The notes beneath the pieces are model-generated. The model did not search any database. It saw only the letters and a list, made by a program, of their open reading frames with translations, and was not told the DNA's origin. From positions 692,737 through 756,736 of the forward strand of contig WMCF01000089.1 of the NCBI GenBank assembly GCA_009792885.1: a stretch of DNA of 64,000 bases, written 5' to 3'. Positions 13,001 to 28,000 of this stretch are shown piece after piece. The translations under genes were made by a program, and so were the position numbers. Source of the DNA: Eremophila alpestris peregrina (lineage: Eukaryota; Chordata; Aves; Passeriformes; Alaudidae). Position 1 is the stretch's first letter; every line of letters begins with the position of its first letter.

Positions 13001-16000
13001 TCTGATTTAGAAGCCCACTGCCAAGTTCCCCATCTTCTGAAACCCACTGATGAAAATTAAGATTCTAGTCAAAAGACTGATGTTCAGTCAGCTGTAGGAC
13101 GCTTTTGCTAATTAGATCTAACTGTTAGAATTTCTGTTATTTTAGTGATCTGATGCTGTATAGAATAGATAAAAGTATAAGGGTTTTCTTCTGTAGTATC
13201 AGTTTGCGTGTTTCCCACCATTGCTTAACTAGGAATATTATCCTTATGATGTTATTGCATGGGAGGGATTAAGGACATTATAATGAACAATATATTAGGC
13301 AGCACATATGATGCTTGTCATTGCAGGCAAGTCTGTACAATGTGCAGTATTTCAGCCTTTGTGGTACTGAATCAGTATTGCACTTTTATTGGTGGTTTGT
13401 TTTAATAATTTCAATAATACTTATTTGTTATTGTGCAGCCACTTTTAAAAGTATTCATATAGAACATTTTTTTTCTCTTTAGGTGCGTTTTCTGTCTGAT
13501 CTCGTCAATTGCCATGTAATAGCTGCACCTTCAATGGTAGCTATGTTTGAGAACTTTGTGAGTGTGACACAGGAGGAGGACGTACCCCAGGTAAGCAAAA
13601 GATCTGTAGGCTCCCTGGGCCTGTTTCACAAATTGTCTGTACCATTTGTTGTGTCCTTCTGCTTAGAACAGGGAGGTTTTAGGGAGAGCAACCTAAATGG
13701 ATTGACACATACAGCTTCCTGAGCATTAGTAAAAGGAGTCTGTGGCAGTTGGGAAATAATGTGTACAGTAAGAAAGTACCATCCTTTATAGTGAAGTGGC
13801 CAAATTGAATTTATTCTACCTTACTCTGGCAGTTGCAGAGTACCTAGCTTTTCTGCTACACTGACAATATCCAGGAGAACGTTGAAAGTGAGGCCATTTA
13901 TCCCATTTTTTAAGTCTGCCTAACACAGTTTAAGTGAAAAATTGCACTTTTCAAGCATTAATAATTTTTCTCATGCCTTGTCTATCCAATCTGCAACTCC
14001 TGATCTTTACATTCCCCCAGAGCAACTTGCTAACATTTTAAATTAAAATGTGTACAAAATCTGCTGGAGCTGACTTACTTGTATGCTCAGGTTTTGGTAT
14101 ATTACCTTCCTACAGGTGCGATGTGACTGGTATATGTTTGCATTTCTGTCATCTCTGCCTTGGGTTGGAAAGGAGCTATATGAGAAAAAGGATGCTGAAA
14201 TGGATCGTCTCTTGTCTCAGACAGAAAGTTATCTGAAGTAAGTTGTAACTTAGAAACATTCTCTTCGATATCTGTTGAAGTGTGAAGTAATAGTTGATTA
14301 TTGCTAACTTCAAAGTATTCTAAAGCTTTAGGTGTGAACCATTTTGTGGGGGGAACAAAGCCCTAAAAATGCAGTAGGTGGAGGGATTTTTGAATTTAAA
14401 AAGTTTTATGGTCTTGTCTGATTCTAGGGTGTGTTTAGGGTCTTGTTCTGCTCATGCTGGAGCAGCTGGAGTAGTACGTGTGCTGTTAATATCGATAAGA
14501 TAGATTGTTGCGTTAGTGCTGCTTTCTGTCTGGGTACTTCCAAGTTAATGTTGTCAAGATACTATAACAGATATTTTAAGTAATCACAAACCTGGTTTTT
14601 ATCTACTATAGACTTCCTCAGCTGAGGAGAGCAAATAGTAGCTCACAATACAATTAGCTCACAATAAAAACAAAACTTGCCTGAATTAGTCTTTTGAAGG
14701 TCAGGCTTTCTCTCCTGTTTAAACAGACGCCGCCAGAAGATTCATGTACCCATGCTGCAAGTGTGGACTGCTGACAAACCACATCCACAAGAAGAGGTAG
14801 TTGGACTTTACACTGCATTCCTTCAGAAAGCTAGAAAAATAATTTTTTCCTAAGGTGTTCTTTTATCATGAAATTAGAAGGCATCTCTAAGAGTATGAAT
14901 GCATTGATTTTTAAGCTGTTTTCCATTGATTCCAACAAGTTCTGTGTGGGGAATTCTTAAGTATTGGGCCGAAACAAGAGCTTGAGTTGAGTAAGAAGAA
15001 GGGGATTCTGTTGTTACCTGCAAGTCCCTGAGGAAATGTTATAAAAGTAAATTGTAGTGTTTGATTTCGAGCTGCAGGTTACAGGGCTTCATGTTGAAAG
15101 GGGTTTTTGTGTGAAACAGAATGTATGCAATTCCTTACTTACCCTTAAATGTCTTCCCTCTGCCAGAAAAAAAGCCTTTGTACTGGCTTTGTTTTTTTTT
15201 CAGCTTTAGGAAAATACTAAGCAAGTACATTGGGACTGTATGCAGAAATTACTGTGCTATTTTTCTTGTCGAATCTACAGAAATACTGTAGATGAGAGGT
15301 GGCATCTGGCTAGCTGAGGAAGTGGGATTTGACTTTTTGGATATTCTTGAAGTTTTCTTTCCCCTAACTTTCAACACAAATGTTGGAAAGTGGAATCTAA
15401 ATTTTGATTTTTTTGCAACTTGGTCCTTTTAGATTGTGTTCACTGTTCTAATTAAATCAGTCTTAAAAATAACCTTGTTAAACATAGTTTGGAGGTATGG
15501 CCTTTCTGATTATGATCAGTTTGTCTGCATGAGTTTTTTGGCTGCCCAGCATCTAAATTTCATTATTTAGTTCAGTAGAGGAGAGATTAGCTGACTGTGT
15601 TTGAGACCCACAGTACTTGCAGATGTGACTGTTCACATCAGGTGCTAGTTACGAGTTTTGTAGTGTTACAATTTTAGTAAATGCAAAGACCTTCCACGTA
15701 AAAACGTTTCCTGCAAATTTATAACTTGAAACTTGAATTCAGTAAGGCCACAGGCCTCCAGACTTCTTGGAATAATTAAACAAAGGAAGACTATTGCCAG
15801 TTGCACAGCTGTCAATGCCATCTCTGAGCATGCTGGGATATTATGACTCTTTTAATATTACTGAAGAGTGGTGACTCTTCACTGCTGTAGTTTCACTGGG
15901 GCTCCTGAGGTGCCTGTTGGTGTTTAAAACATTGCCAGAAATTAAATTTTACTGACACAAAGCTGTATGGACTTAAGAATAGTTCAGGCATTTAGAGTTC

Positions 16001-19000
16001 TTAAATTATTTGTTGGTTTACTGAATCAGCAGTGTAAGAAACTTTGGGTTCTTTCTCAATGTAGTATGGAATGTATACGTTTCAGATAGTTCAGGAAACT
16101 GCCCTTTTTGTTCATAGATTCAGCAGATGTAATGTTTCTCACCTTCTCCTTCAGTATTTAGACTGCCTTTGGTCTCAGATTCAGAAGTTGAAAAAAGACC
16201 GCTGGCAGGAGCGGCACATCCTGAGGCCCTACTTGGCTTTTGACAGCGTTCTCTGCGAGGCACTGCAACACAATCTGCCTCCCTTCACACCCCCACCTCA
16301 CACTGAAGACTCTGTATACCCCATGCCAAGGGTTATTTTTAGGATGTTTGACTACACAGATGACCCTGAGGTATGTGATTGCTATCAGGAATGGTGAGTG
16401 GGTTTCACAGTTGGGTTCCTGGGTGAAAATGTGATGCCCTCTCTCCCAGAACTTGAGTGGTTTGAAGGCCAGCAGCAGTTTTGCTTTTGTACTTCTGCAG
16501 AAATAGACTAAATGACCAAGTTACTGTAAAAAGCAAGTTTGAGAGGAGCAGAATTTAGGGAGTAAAATGTAGCGATACTGTCATTTAGAGGACAGTGTTG
16601 ACTGAATTTTCTAGTGTCTCTAGTAAAGCTACATTCAGACAATTAGACTTTGCTTCCAAAAAGTTGATGACTCAAGCCTTCAACAAATACCTAGTTTAGA
16701 AAAAATGTTTATCATCTGTTAAAAATTTGTTGATGCATATTGTGGAACAGAGGAATGCAGGAAAAGAGTATATACTGCTTCTCCCAAATGCTTTTATACT
16801 TCCCTTTGCATGAGTCTGCTGCCTTTTACTTTCGCTTACTGGCCTCTCTTTTTTGCAGTGAAGAAGACCATGAGTGTGTATTCTTTTCACTCTATGGCTT
16901 TATAATAGTGTAGCTCAGCCTGTGATTTTTTTTCCAGGCTGCATGGTGGTAGCCTGCCCAGTGACTCCACAAAGCAAAGGAAGAAGCAGATGCTCTGTGA
17001 ACTTAAAATCATATTCTCCAATTTTGTTCTTATCTCTTCTTGTAATGAGTCCTAGTATTCATTTTGTTTTAACCATGAGTGACTCTGAGATCTGTGTGGA
17101 AATGTGTCATACCAGGTTTTTAATCCTGAAGGATGTAGGGCAGTTGAGATGTCATGGTGTTTGTGGAAGTTGCACTATTTTTTCTACCTGTAAATGTATC
17201 TAAGATGGCTTGCTCCCTGTGGTACCATTGCATTAGCAGTGCTCTTCCTGAGTCTTTACTCTTTCTTACCAGGGTCCTGTCATGCCTGGCAGCCACTCTG
17301 TTGAGAGATTTGTGATAGAGGAGAACCTCCACTGCATCATCAAATCCCACTGGAAAGAGAGAAAGACTTGGTAGGAGGAGCTTAGTACTGGGGGGCTGTG
17401 GCACTTTTTGAATGCTTCTGTGGTTTTGGTGCCCATGGGGATATGTCCTGCACTGCTTAGGCAGGAGCTGGAGATCAAACATTTCCTGAAGCTGGCAGTG
17501 AAAGTTTATTTACTACGTTTATCTGTGCTGAAACTGTTGCCTGCAATCCTATGTATCCATAACATCCAGATAACAGAGTCTGTGTAATCCAGAGGACAGT
17601 GGTTTCTCGGGAAGGGAATCCCTTGATAATGTGGAATGTGCTGCAAAAAGTATGCAGACATGCCTTATTCCTCATGGGAGCTCTGTGGAAAATGTGGTTG
17701 TGTTGTGCTTCCTGGAATGCTGATTAGCTGGGGCAGTGAGCATGGAGCTAGTTCATCCACAGCTGAATGAGCACTGGTGTTTATGGATACCTCCTTGTTG
17801 TGCTTCCTGTGGGAATTACATGCCAGAGATTACTGAGTTCACTCTGGGAAGTCACTGCAGGGACAGATTTTGTAGGTTTCAATTCAGCTGTGCCCGGAGG
17901 CAGTCAGGGCACTTTCCTTCCTTTCTGCCCAGATAATATCTGATGTGGGTAGTTGATAACCAAGATGTCACAGTTCTGTTATGAAAACTAGCAAACCCTG
18001 TATAACAGGCATGAAATGGACAGAAATAATGTTTTCTGTGATGACATGTGATAAAGTTTTGTGGTTGCAGCTGTTTTGATCCAGCAGAGGCTAGAAATTT
18101 GGTGGTGTTGCCATTACTGGGATAGTATTCCTTAATTGTCAGAGGAAAGTAAAAGACCAGAGAGATACAAGGTGTGCCATAGAGGTAGTGGTTTGCTTTG
18201 CACAAATGATAGGGGATAATGACCTGATTAAAAGATTAGGTATTTGAAACATAAGGGTTTCTTATATAAGCCATTAGCTTAATTGTGCTTTCAGGTAATT
18301 CTGAACATTTAAATTGTTTGGGGTAATTTTTTTCCCCTTTTCCCTGTACACAAGCCACAATTGCGTATCAGGGTGACTTCCTGTGCTGAACCATTGGGGG
18401 TAGCAAGGATAGTGTTAAAGCAATGTTGCTGCTGCACAGAGAGTACATTGTTACAGATCTTAGTTTAGGCAGTTCTAGGGAGTCTTTGTGCTGTTTCTTT
18501 TCTTAAGTGCTCTGTGGGTTGAATAACAAATTTTGGAAGGGTTATTGATTTGTTTGGTGCTGTTTTTATGGAAACTCTTGCTTAGAATTAAACATTTTCT
18601 GTAATTCTCTTACTTGATTTTTACATCGCATTTGCTGTGTTATGTTTGAATTAAATGTGTCTGTGATTTTGCAGTGCTGCACAGCTGTTGAGCTATCCAG
18701 GAAATAACAAGATCCCTTTGAACTACCATATAGTAGAGGTATGGATTTTATAGATCACCTCTTTGGAGCTCCATTATTTCATGAGTACACATTCCTGTTA
18801 GTTCCATTACAGGTTCCTTAAATTACAGTTTGATTTGGGAATCAACCAGAACTTTGTTAAATTCAACCAGTAGCTTTTAAATGAGCAGGTCATGTACAGT
18901 CAAATTATAGTCTTGTGTTGTCATCATTTCAACTTTGTGCATTCAATTTTAAACTAAAATACAAGAGGAAAGGTACAAAAGTACAAACTGAAATTCAAGA

Positions 19001-22000
19001 GGCTCCCATTTAAACGTAACAAGAAGTTCAGAACGTAGAAGGACACAGCCCCAAGCAACCTGCTCTAGGTGACCCTGCATTATGTGGGAGGCTTTTGACT
19101 TGATGATCTCCAGTTAGACTCAGCCATTCTGCATGGTTTTATGTTTGGATCTTCTAAATTATTTTATCTTACTAGCCCTGAAAAGAACTTGTAGTGAAGT
19201 AGCAGCATGTTTCCTCCGGGACATTCTCCTTATCAGAGAATTCTAGATAATTGTTACATGTACCAGCAGAATAGCATAGGTCTTATTTTACTGCCTTCAT
19301 TGAAAAGTCTGTGTTCAAGTTGCAGAGCTGTATGAAACTTCACTCATTTTCATCAAGAATCGAGTGGAATTAACAGATCACTGTAGTAGCAACTTCTTGT
19401 ATAGAGGCTTTGTGAGGAAGTAACTATAAGTATGAATTTCAGAGCTAATTATAACAAAAATTAATCCTATGTAGAATATTGATCTGAAAGTGGGATTGAG
19501 AATTCCTCTTGGCACCAAAATGCCAAATATTCTGATTGCTGTGAAGTTGCATGAGTTTTTGGTACTTTGTTCTTTGTTTACTCTGAATTCAGAACGGTAT
19601 TAGATTTATTAATTACATAAATTAGTATTAAAATTATGAATAATGTTGGGCCGTAACATTGAACTATATTCAGTGATTTTTGCCTCCAGTATCCTGAAGT
19701 GCTGTAAAAAGTGATGAAAAAACAAAAGTGTACAAATTCTATGACTAACACTGTCAAAATTCCATTTTTTCATATGAAATGTCTCTAAGTTTCAGAATGC
19801 AACTGATTGTCCAGTTGTTATTTCCTATCTTGAAAAATGGAGCCATTTTCTGCCTAACAAAGTTCTCCCTACTTTTTTGGCCGTATCTGTCAGATCAAAA
19901 TGTCCAAATTATGCTGACACAGAAAGGTTCCCCAGCATCTTGTAGTCTCTTCATGCTTCCAAGTCTTTCCTTAGAAAAACAAGTTCTAGCCAATGTGTTT
20001 TCATGTGATGTTTTTGGAATGTATAAATGGATGTTGATTTCCTTCACAAGTAAGACCTTTAAAAAAAGGCTCCTTTAAGCTTTATTCAGAAATTTAAAAA
20101 GGAAACCGATCAACTGTAATGAATCAAAGTTTCCTGCATCCTTTGATGTAATTTAAATTTCGTTGAGAGTGGAATACAAAATAAACAGGAACTCAGAAAT
20201 GGATGTTGTTGTTCAGTGATGACTTCTTTTTCTAGCACTCAGAGGTTCACATGCTGTTACTGTAGGCAAACCTTAAAAAAAAAATCACAAATGCTGACTG
20301 CAGTATTATTTTCATGTTTATTAAAAGAGTTTTTCCAAGGGGTAGTGAGTATATATGTATTTGTGGTATGAAATGCTGGTTGTAATTCTGTTGTAATTTA
20401 AGGTTGTGACTATTTATATTCAGTTTGGTATAGGAGAAAAGACGACACAATGGAAAAGAGATAAATGTAATTTTAATGCAAATATTGTTCTCATACTAAG
20501 TGCTTAGGCTTCATTATTTACTACTTAACAAGAGCAAATTATTTCTGCATTTCTCAGATGATATGGTGTCACACCTGCAGTAGGTCATATTATCACTATG
20601 CCCATTTCTTAAGTTACATGCTATGTTTGTTAGGCATAATAGATGTGTAATGCTGGTGTTGTGTAAGTATGAAACAATAAGAGCAGTTAGAGCAGACTGT
20701 ATTACTACAGAGTTGTGTTACAGCTACCTCTTACTGGTTCTCTCTCTTTTACCTGGAACACGCATTTGATAGAAAAATACGGGTCTTTTGGGTAGGTAAT
20801 TGTTTAAGGTTGATTGCCACTCTGGTGAAGCCGAGAATTGTGCCGGCCCCATTGGACTGTGCTCTTATTCTGTGATTTCCTCTCCTACAGGTAATATTTG
20901 CAGAGTTGTTCCAGCTGCCATCTCCACCACATATTGAAGTCATGTACACAACACTCCTGATTGAGCTCTGCAAACTTCAGCCTGGCTCTTTACCACAAGT
21001 TGTATCCTTTCTGTGCTCCTGAGGAGCATTTATGAAGTGCAGTCTTCGTTTTGTTTGTTCCGTAGCTGATAAGACAGGAATAAATACTATTAGTACATTA
21101 CAGCATCTGCAGGAAACTTTGCCTGTAACACTTGCATTGCTTGTTCCATGTTGTGAATTCTGTCCTTCTGTGGACCATGCCAGCAGTCTTGTTGCAATAA
21201 TGGAAGAACAGGTTGGGATTAGAGGGTGGAACTCAAAATGTTCTTCATTTTTCCCACTGTGAATTTACTTGATTTACATGATTTTGGAGTAGGTTCAGGG
21301 AGCTTCCAGTGCAAGTGTTAATGACATTCTATTACAGATCTGAAAGGATAAACATCTTACTTACCAACTTCTTTTTTATAAACCTTAATAAGAAACTTCA
21401 AGCTTGCGCAAGCCACAGAAATGCTCTACATGCGTTTGGACACAATGAATACAACATGTGTGGACAGGTAAATGTGTTTTGGAGATGATGAACAACATTC
21501 CTTGATAGCCAGTGTAGAAGAAAACTGTGGAAAGAGTAGTCAGAAAACGCTTTTAGAGCCACCTGATATTATTCAAAATGTTTTGTGCGCTCTGGCTTTG
21601 AGTGACCTACAGCTTGCCTCTCCTCCCAAGAGGAGGTCACAAGTCTAGCTGTCTGTGCAGGACAGTTTAGATCGGTGACAACTTTACTCTGCTCGGAGTA
21701 GTTCGTGGTAGTGTAGCAGTGCTACACAGTGTCTGCTCCCTAATGGTCGGGGGCGTGACTTGGAAGTTGATGGCATATGTGCCACCCGGAGGAGGAGAAT
21801 GGTGGTGATTTTACCCTTTCAGTGAAGTCTGCATGGAGTAGGAGAGTGGTTAATGACTCACTAAAAATGTGGAAATCGCGTATTCACAATAAGTTTACAT
21901 TTTAATTGGTAGTTGAACACTTCATCTCTTCATGTGAAATGCATGACCGGCTGTTTGTCCCTAAACCCTTCTTTCTGGCTCTCCAAATTGTCTTTTGTAT

Positions 22001-25000
22001 TTGTCAACATAAATGCCTGTTAAATACTGCAGGAGCTTAAAGTGTTTAGGCTGGTCTTGAAAAAGGAGAATGCATTTAGAAGAAAAGCTCAACTGAAAGT
22101 TTTCCTCCAGTTCTGACATTTAACAGAGCTTTCTTTTTCTTTTAATGAAGATTTATTAACTGGTTTTCTCACCACTTGAGCAACTTTCAATTCCGTTGGA
22201 GCTGGGAAGACTGGTAAGTTTCTACCCTTTGTATTCAAACCTGATAGTGTTAAAACCTTAACATTTCAAACACATCCATAAGGCGTCACAGTATAATGAC
22301 CCTGTTAATGGCTTATCGAAGACCTTTAGTAATCTGTCCACCAGCACTCAGTGGTAGATTATTTTGCTAATCTCTTTAATGTATTGTCCCTGGTGAACTT
22401 TGTGGTACATCTCAAGCCAGTGTAAGCATTCCTTAAAGAAGGGAAGCAGAACTGTGATTTCTTTAATTTGTCCAGCACTTTCTGTCAGTTGCTAGCAAAC
22501 TTCCCAAAATACCTCCCCATACCTTTTCTTTACTTCTAATGATCTGTGCTGACTCTTTGTATCCTGTATTCATTCTGTTGTTTTGCTCTCTGCCCTACCC
22601 TAAGCCTTTTATTATAATTTTTATCCTTGAAACTTTGTGGTCTTTTTCCCACCTGCCAAATCCTAGTACCTGAAGTTCCATCAGAGCTTGCCCTGCCAAC
22701 TGTTCTTACTGTGCCACATATTGAACCTGCATCTCTAGCAGGAGCTCCCTGGAGTCCATTTAATGTGTGAGACAGGTTCCCTGAGATTTGCATTCCAGGC
22801 ACCCATGTTGCAAGGGAGATCCCCTTGAGATCAGGTCCTCCACGGAGTCGTTTCCACAGCCTGTGACTGTTCCTGCTTTCTGTAGGTGATCTGCCTGAGA
22901 GTCCTTGTGGAGAGGGGTTCAGCCCTTCTGATAGGGTTCTGTGGCTTTGCTTAAGTTTCTTGCACTGTCCTCTTGTGGAGATGAGTGCTTAATGGCTATC
23001 CTGGCATACATCCATGTTGACTAACCAGGCAGCCATCTTCAAAGAGATGATTTTAGTTTTCCTGGATGTTCCTTAATGGGAGTGCTTCGGTGGATCTCTC
23101 TCACAACATGCTGTTTTTCCCAAATCTTGCAAGTAATTGTATTTCGGGCTTTTCTTAACCTATAATGCATTTGAAATCAGCCAGAAGAGCTGGGAGAAAC
23201 AGACTATGAAATCACTCAAGGTTCCTTTCCTAAGGAAAGGGAAAGCCAGCTAACCATAGCCACAAATTATTTTTAATGTGGTGGGGGAAGGGAAGTTACT
23301 TGAAAATTTATCACGCAGAGATGAAATTCCAAGAGTGCGAATTGCCCATAAGGATGTAGTGATTAACTTAGCTCAATGGCTTAAAAGTGCCTACACTCCA
23401 AGGGTCCAGCACCCCCATTGTCTTCAGACTGATTGTTTTGTACTATCAGACCAAGCCAAAAAGAGACTAAATGCTTTTGCTAAAAGCCATTGCATTCTGT
23501 CCTTTGATAGGTCAGATTGTCTGACTCAGGACCTTGAAAAACCCAAACCCAAATTTGTGAGAGAGGTTTTGGAAAAGTGCATGCGGTAAGTAGAATCTTT
23601 CCGTAGTTGCATTCAAGGCAAAGTTTCATCTGGATACTGTCAGAGTCCTTTTAACCTGACTCTTGTCTTGCTCACATCTGTTCCTACAATTAATTTTCAG
23701 TTAAAAGATGAGTCTGTTTCTTGTAGGAGTTTTTTTTTGTCTGGTTTGCCTTCTGTAGGACACTGCTTTAAAGAGAGGGGGAAACAGGTGATGCAGATGG
23801 TGTTGAGCTATCCATAGTTCCATAAAGACATGCTTCACCACAGGCATAGAAATAAATAAAATTTAGGCTGTATTCTTGGAAAGTATTCCACATTCACAGA
23901 AATAGAGGGAACTGGCCATTAATTGTGCTAAAAATTGAGAATCTTGTCTTGATTCTTCTAGGTGCCTCTGATGTTCATTTACTTTAACATCAGCTAAACA
24001 TTTAAAAAAAAAATCTCCAAACCCAACAAGACTGCATAATTAGTAGTTCTGATAAGTAGTCTGGGCTTAAAATTGTTGAGATTAGGGTGGTATAAGAGAA
24101 AGAGCAAAATGTTGAAAAAAGCCTATGTTATTCAGCATCCTACGTGAAAACAATCAAGGTTTGTATGAATTCCTTATCAGAAGTGTGAAAGTGTTGTGCT
24201 GTACAACAAAAGCATTTTTTTCTGTGGCACTCTTCCATTTCACTGAAAACTGTGGAAGCAAATTAAGCCTTTGTGGGAGTGAAATGAAGCTGGAAAGTAA
24301 AATGAAGATGTCTGGTTTAATATTTTTCCTGCTTTGAACACTGACATCTTACTAGCTTTCTGCGGCACATCTCAGGTTTTTGCATAAAACTTCTTACCAG
24401 ACAACCTTTTCACAAGGCAAATTAATTGTATGAGAATGAAACTCTTGTCATCACAGAATTAAAATGGAAAACATCTACTAGTAAGTTTAGTTTACTTAGC
24501 TCTTACTACCCAGCAGAAACTATAATTCTGTTGTATAGGCAATCTGTTTTATGGACATTAAATACAGAAAAAAAACATAATAAAGCAGTAATTAGCTGTG
24601 GTGGTATTCCCTTTTTAATTCTACTGATGTGGAACTTGTTCTTTCCAGACTCTCCTACCATCAGCGAATAATAGACATAGTTCCTGCAAGTTTTTCTGTC
24701 CTCAGTCCTGCTAATCCAGTGTGCATTTACAAATATGGAGATGAGAGCAATAGTAAGTATTAAAATTACCAGTGGTCAAGTTGAAGAACTATTTCAGAGC
24801 AAGGGAACACACTTGACTGTCATATGAGTTATCTTCATAGAAAAGAATACAGGTCAAATAAATATGCTTGATTTTCATATGTGTAAATATGCTTCACGTG
24901 AACAATTAATATGTATTAAGCCTGGATCTCTCTAATAAAATCCTATCTGCTACCAGACAAGAAGCAAAGAAAATCCAGATACATTGGATTGTAATACATT

Positions 25001-28000
25001 GCTGATGTGGCTGTGGTGTTGTACAGTATTATTTGCCAGAAGTCTAAAATTGGACAGTTCATCTACTTCCCCTGTTCGGGCACAATACTATGGAAAAGTC
25101 AGCATCTGAAGTGATAATGAGAAATTATTTTTGGAACTTCATGAAGCACTAGAATATTTTACCAGTAAACTTGATTTAATGAGCATACAGGAGGAACAGA
25201 TACCATAAAGACTGAGGTAGAGAGGGACCTTATTATTGCTTTTATTGCTCAGTGTAAATACAGTCCTAAGCATAAAAGTGTCAACATCAAAGATAAAGTG
25301 AGGAAAAACAAGGAAGTATTGTATTTTTAGAAACCTGGTTGAAACTGAAGTAGAGCTTTAGTGAGGAACGTGATAGGCTGATCTGAAGGTTCTACTTCAA
25401 GTCTTGAATTTGACATTAAGACTAGAAAATGTGTTGCTCAATTTTATGGCATATTGAGGTGGACAATGATATTAAAAGCACCAAGTTTTAGGTGTAGCTG
25501 GGAAAGGTATTTGTTTCTCTGCAAGGCGCACTGATGTTAAAAGTGTTCACTTACTTGGCTTTCCATATTTACAACCTCTTTGCTTTTGTTCAGGGTCTCT
25601 TCCTGGATATACTGTGGCACTCTGTTTAACAATTGCAATTAAAAATAAGGCCAGCAATGATGAAATCTTCAGCATTTTAAAAGATGTGCCTAATCCAAAC
25701 CAGGATGATGATGATGGTAAGATACCAGATTTTAGTCTTTGACACAGGCTATCATGTATTTTGATAAATGTGTGGACTGATCTGCCATGCTTTGAAGCTG
25801 GTGAGTGTGTTGGTTCACAGACCTGTATGCTTTTCCTTCTAGTAGTTGGTTTCAATTTAGCAGTAAATACACCAGTGCTGTTTTTTTGTAAACATCTCAC
25901 ATGCAGAGGCCTGCCTGTTTTTCCTGACAGAGATAAAACCTGGTGCTTGAGGTGTGTTTTCTTGCAAATGTTGACGGAATAAAAGAATTTAACATCCCCT
26001 TTGCTTTCAGCAGCAGAGGGCAGTTCTAAAATCCCATGCTTCTGCCCTAAGAGCTTCCCTCCCCTCAGTGCAGTCCCACAGCAGATAAGACAGCCAGCCT
26101 GCTGGCTGGCGTATTCCACAGATGAAAACTCATGGTAGGACTGTTCACATTCTCCTTAGCTTTGCAGCCACAGGCAGCACTGATTCCTAAAGCCTTGGTG
26201 TTTTATGGATTGAGGGGTGTGAGAGAGAGTTAGAAGTGCTCTAAGCAATGGCAGATGCTTCATTGTTTTTGTCATATTTGCAAGGGTTCAGCTACACAGG
26301 CAGAGAGCAACAATGACCTGGTGGATTTTTATTTTCCTATGATCCACTGTCATGTTTCCTGCTTTGCTTTAGGCATTACCCACTAATTAGTGCTCTCCCT
26401 TCTGCCTGTCCTCAGCTGCAGAAGGGCACCTGCCACCATTCACCACAGCAGCCGTATTTGCTGTACATGCCTGGTGGGACCTTTCTCCTATATCCTAAAT
26501 GGTCAGCCTCAGTGTGTTTATAATCCTTACCTTCTCCCCTCCTCACCCACACCTCATCTTCATGGCCTTCCGAGGCACTCATCTTGGTGCACAGCTGCAG
26601 TTTCCTGACTTTCTGTGCTGCCATCAGTGCTGTCACATGCGGGTGGGGTGGCTGTGACCCTTGATAGAATTCCATGTTGGTGAAGAAGCTTTCTGCACAT
26701 CTTATCCATGGCAAAATTGGAGCCTGAAACTGCACATTTTGTGGGAGTCTTTTACTAGCTCCTTGCTCAGCCCTGCAGAGCTCTTGATGGAACTCTTGTA
26801 AAATGACTTAAAACCATAAGTTATCTCTACAGTTGTACAAGTAGCTTACATGCTTTAGTTAAAGTATCTATTAGTTTCAACTTCAAATAACTTGCAGGTG
26901 AAGGATTCACTTTCAACCCTCTGAAAATAGAAGTCTTTGTTCAGACTCTGCTCCATCTAGCTGCAAAGTCTTTTAGCCACTCCTTCAGCGCCTTGGCAAA
27001 GTAAGTATAATGCGTGCATTATTTTGGGGCTCACAGAACAGTTTAATTCTGACAGTGAGATGCATGATAAAAGCAGTGGAGTGCAAGCTTCAGCAGTGTT
27101 GATACTCCACATTATGACTAGGAGAGCTAATGACATTGCTTACTGAAGGAATGGTGGTGTAAATCCTAGATTATACTTACGTGAATGGAATTAACAGAAA
27201 TATATACATTACAGACACGTGATTTAAATTAAGTAAATGAGACAAGTTTGGAAAATTACTTCATTTTTGTATTGCTTATTTGCTGATTATGGCAAGGAAA
27301 AGGAATTCTCCCTAAATTTCGATGACTGGGTAGCTGCCATCACAATATCTTGTACTATGAATATGAATCTAGGACAATTACATCTGTATTTTAAAAAAGG
27401 AAAGAAAAAGAAAACATGAAGATTCAAAACATGAAACTTCAAAACAGTCTGCTGTTAATTTCCTCTGTCTACCAAAGCAGAGTAAAATCCATCTTAAAAT
27501 ACTTTAGAGATCATCCCTTAAAGATATGCTGGAACTGCAAAGAATCTACTGCACCATTTATAGCAAAATTAGAATAGCATTTTTAATCCTGTGTATTTTG
27601 AACTTGATTTTAGGTGGTTTTGTTACACGAAAGGTAGTCACATGCATCTTAATGAGCTATTTTTCTATCTGTCCCTGAAGATAGATAAAACTACTACAAA
27701 AACATGCACCTGGAAGCTCTACAGAGGCAAAGTTGATTAAGAAGCTGCAGGTAGTAACCTGCAGTCAGGAGTAAAAGAGGCAGGGTGATTCAAATACTTA
27801 GACCATGGTATTTTCTCCGCTGCACAACAGCAGTGGCAGCCAAGAGATCAAGAAGAGCCTCTTATGCTTTATAGTTATATTACAATAAGCTGGGCTATGA
27901 ATGCTGTGTAGCAGTCAGAATAACTGCTAAAATAGATGCTTTTAGCAGCCTCTCCTTGGAAAAGAGGCCCTTAGGATAAGTGGCTGAAGTTGCGGAAACA

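Noticed and set aside
25547..26119. Minus-strand 190-codon frame
   Set aside because: Antisense to NCBP1 exon 16 and its flanking intron; the low-complexity of the coding strand keeps it open. No similarity recognised.
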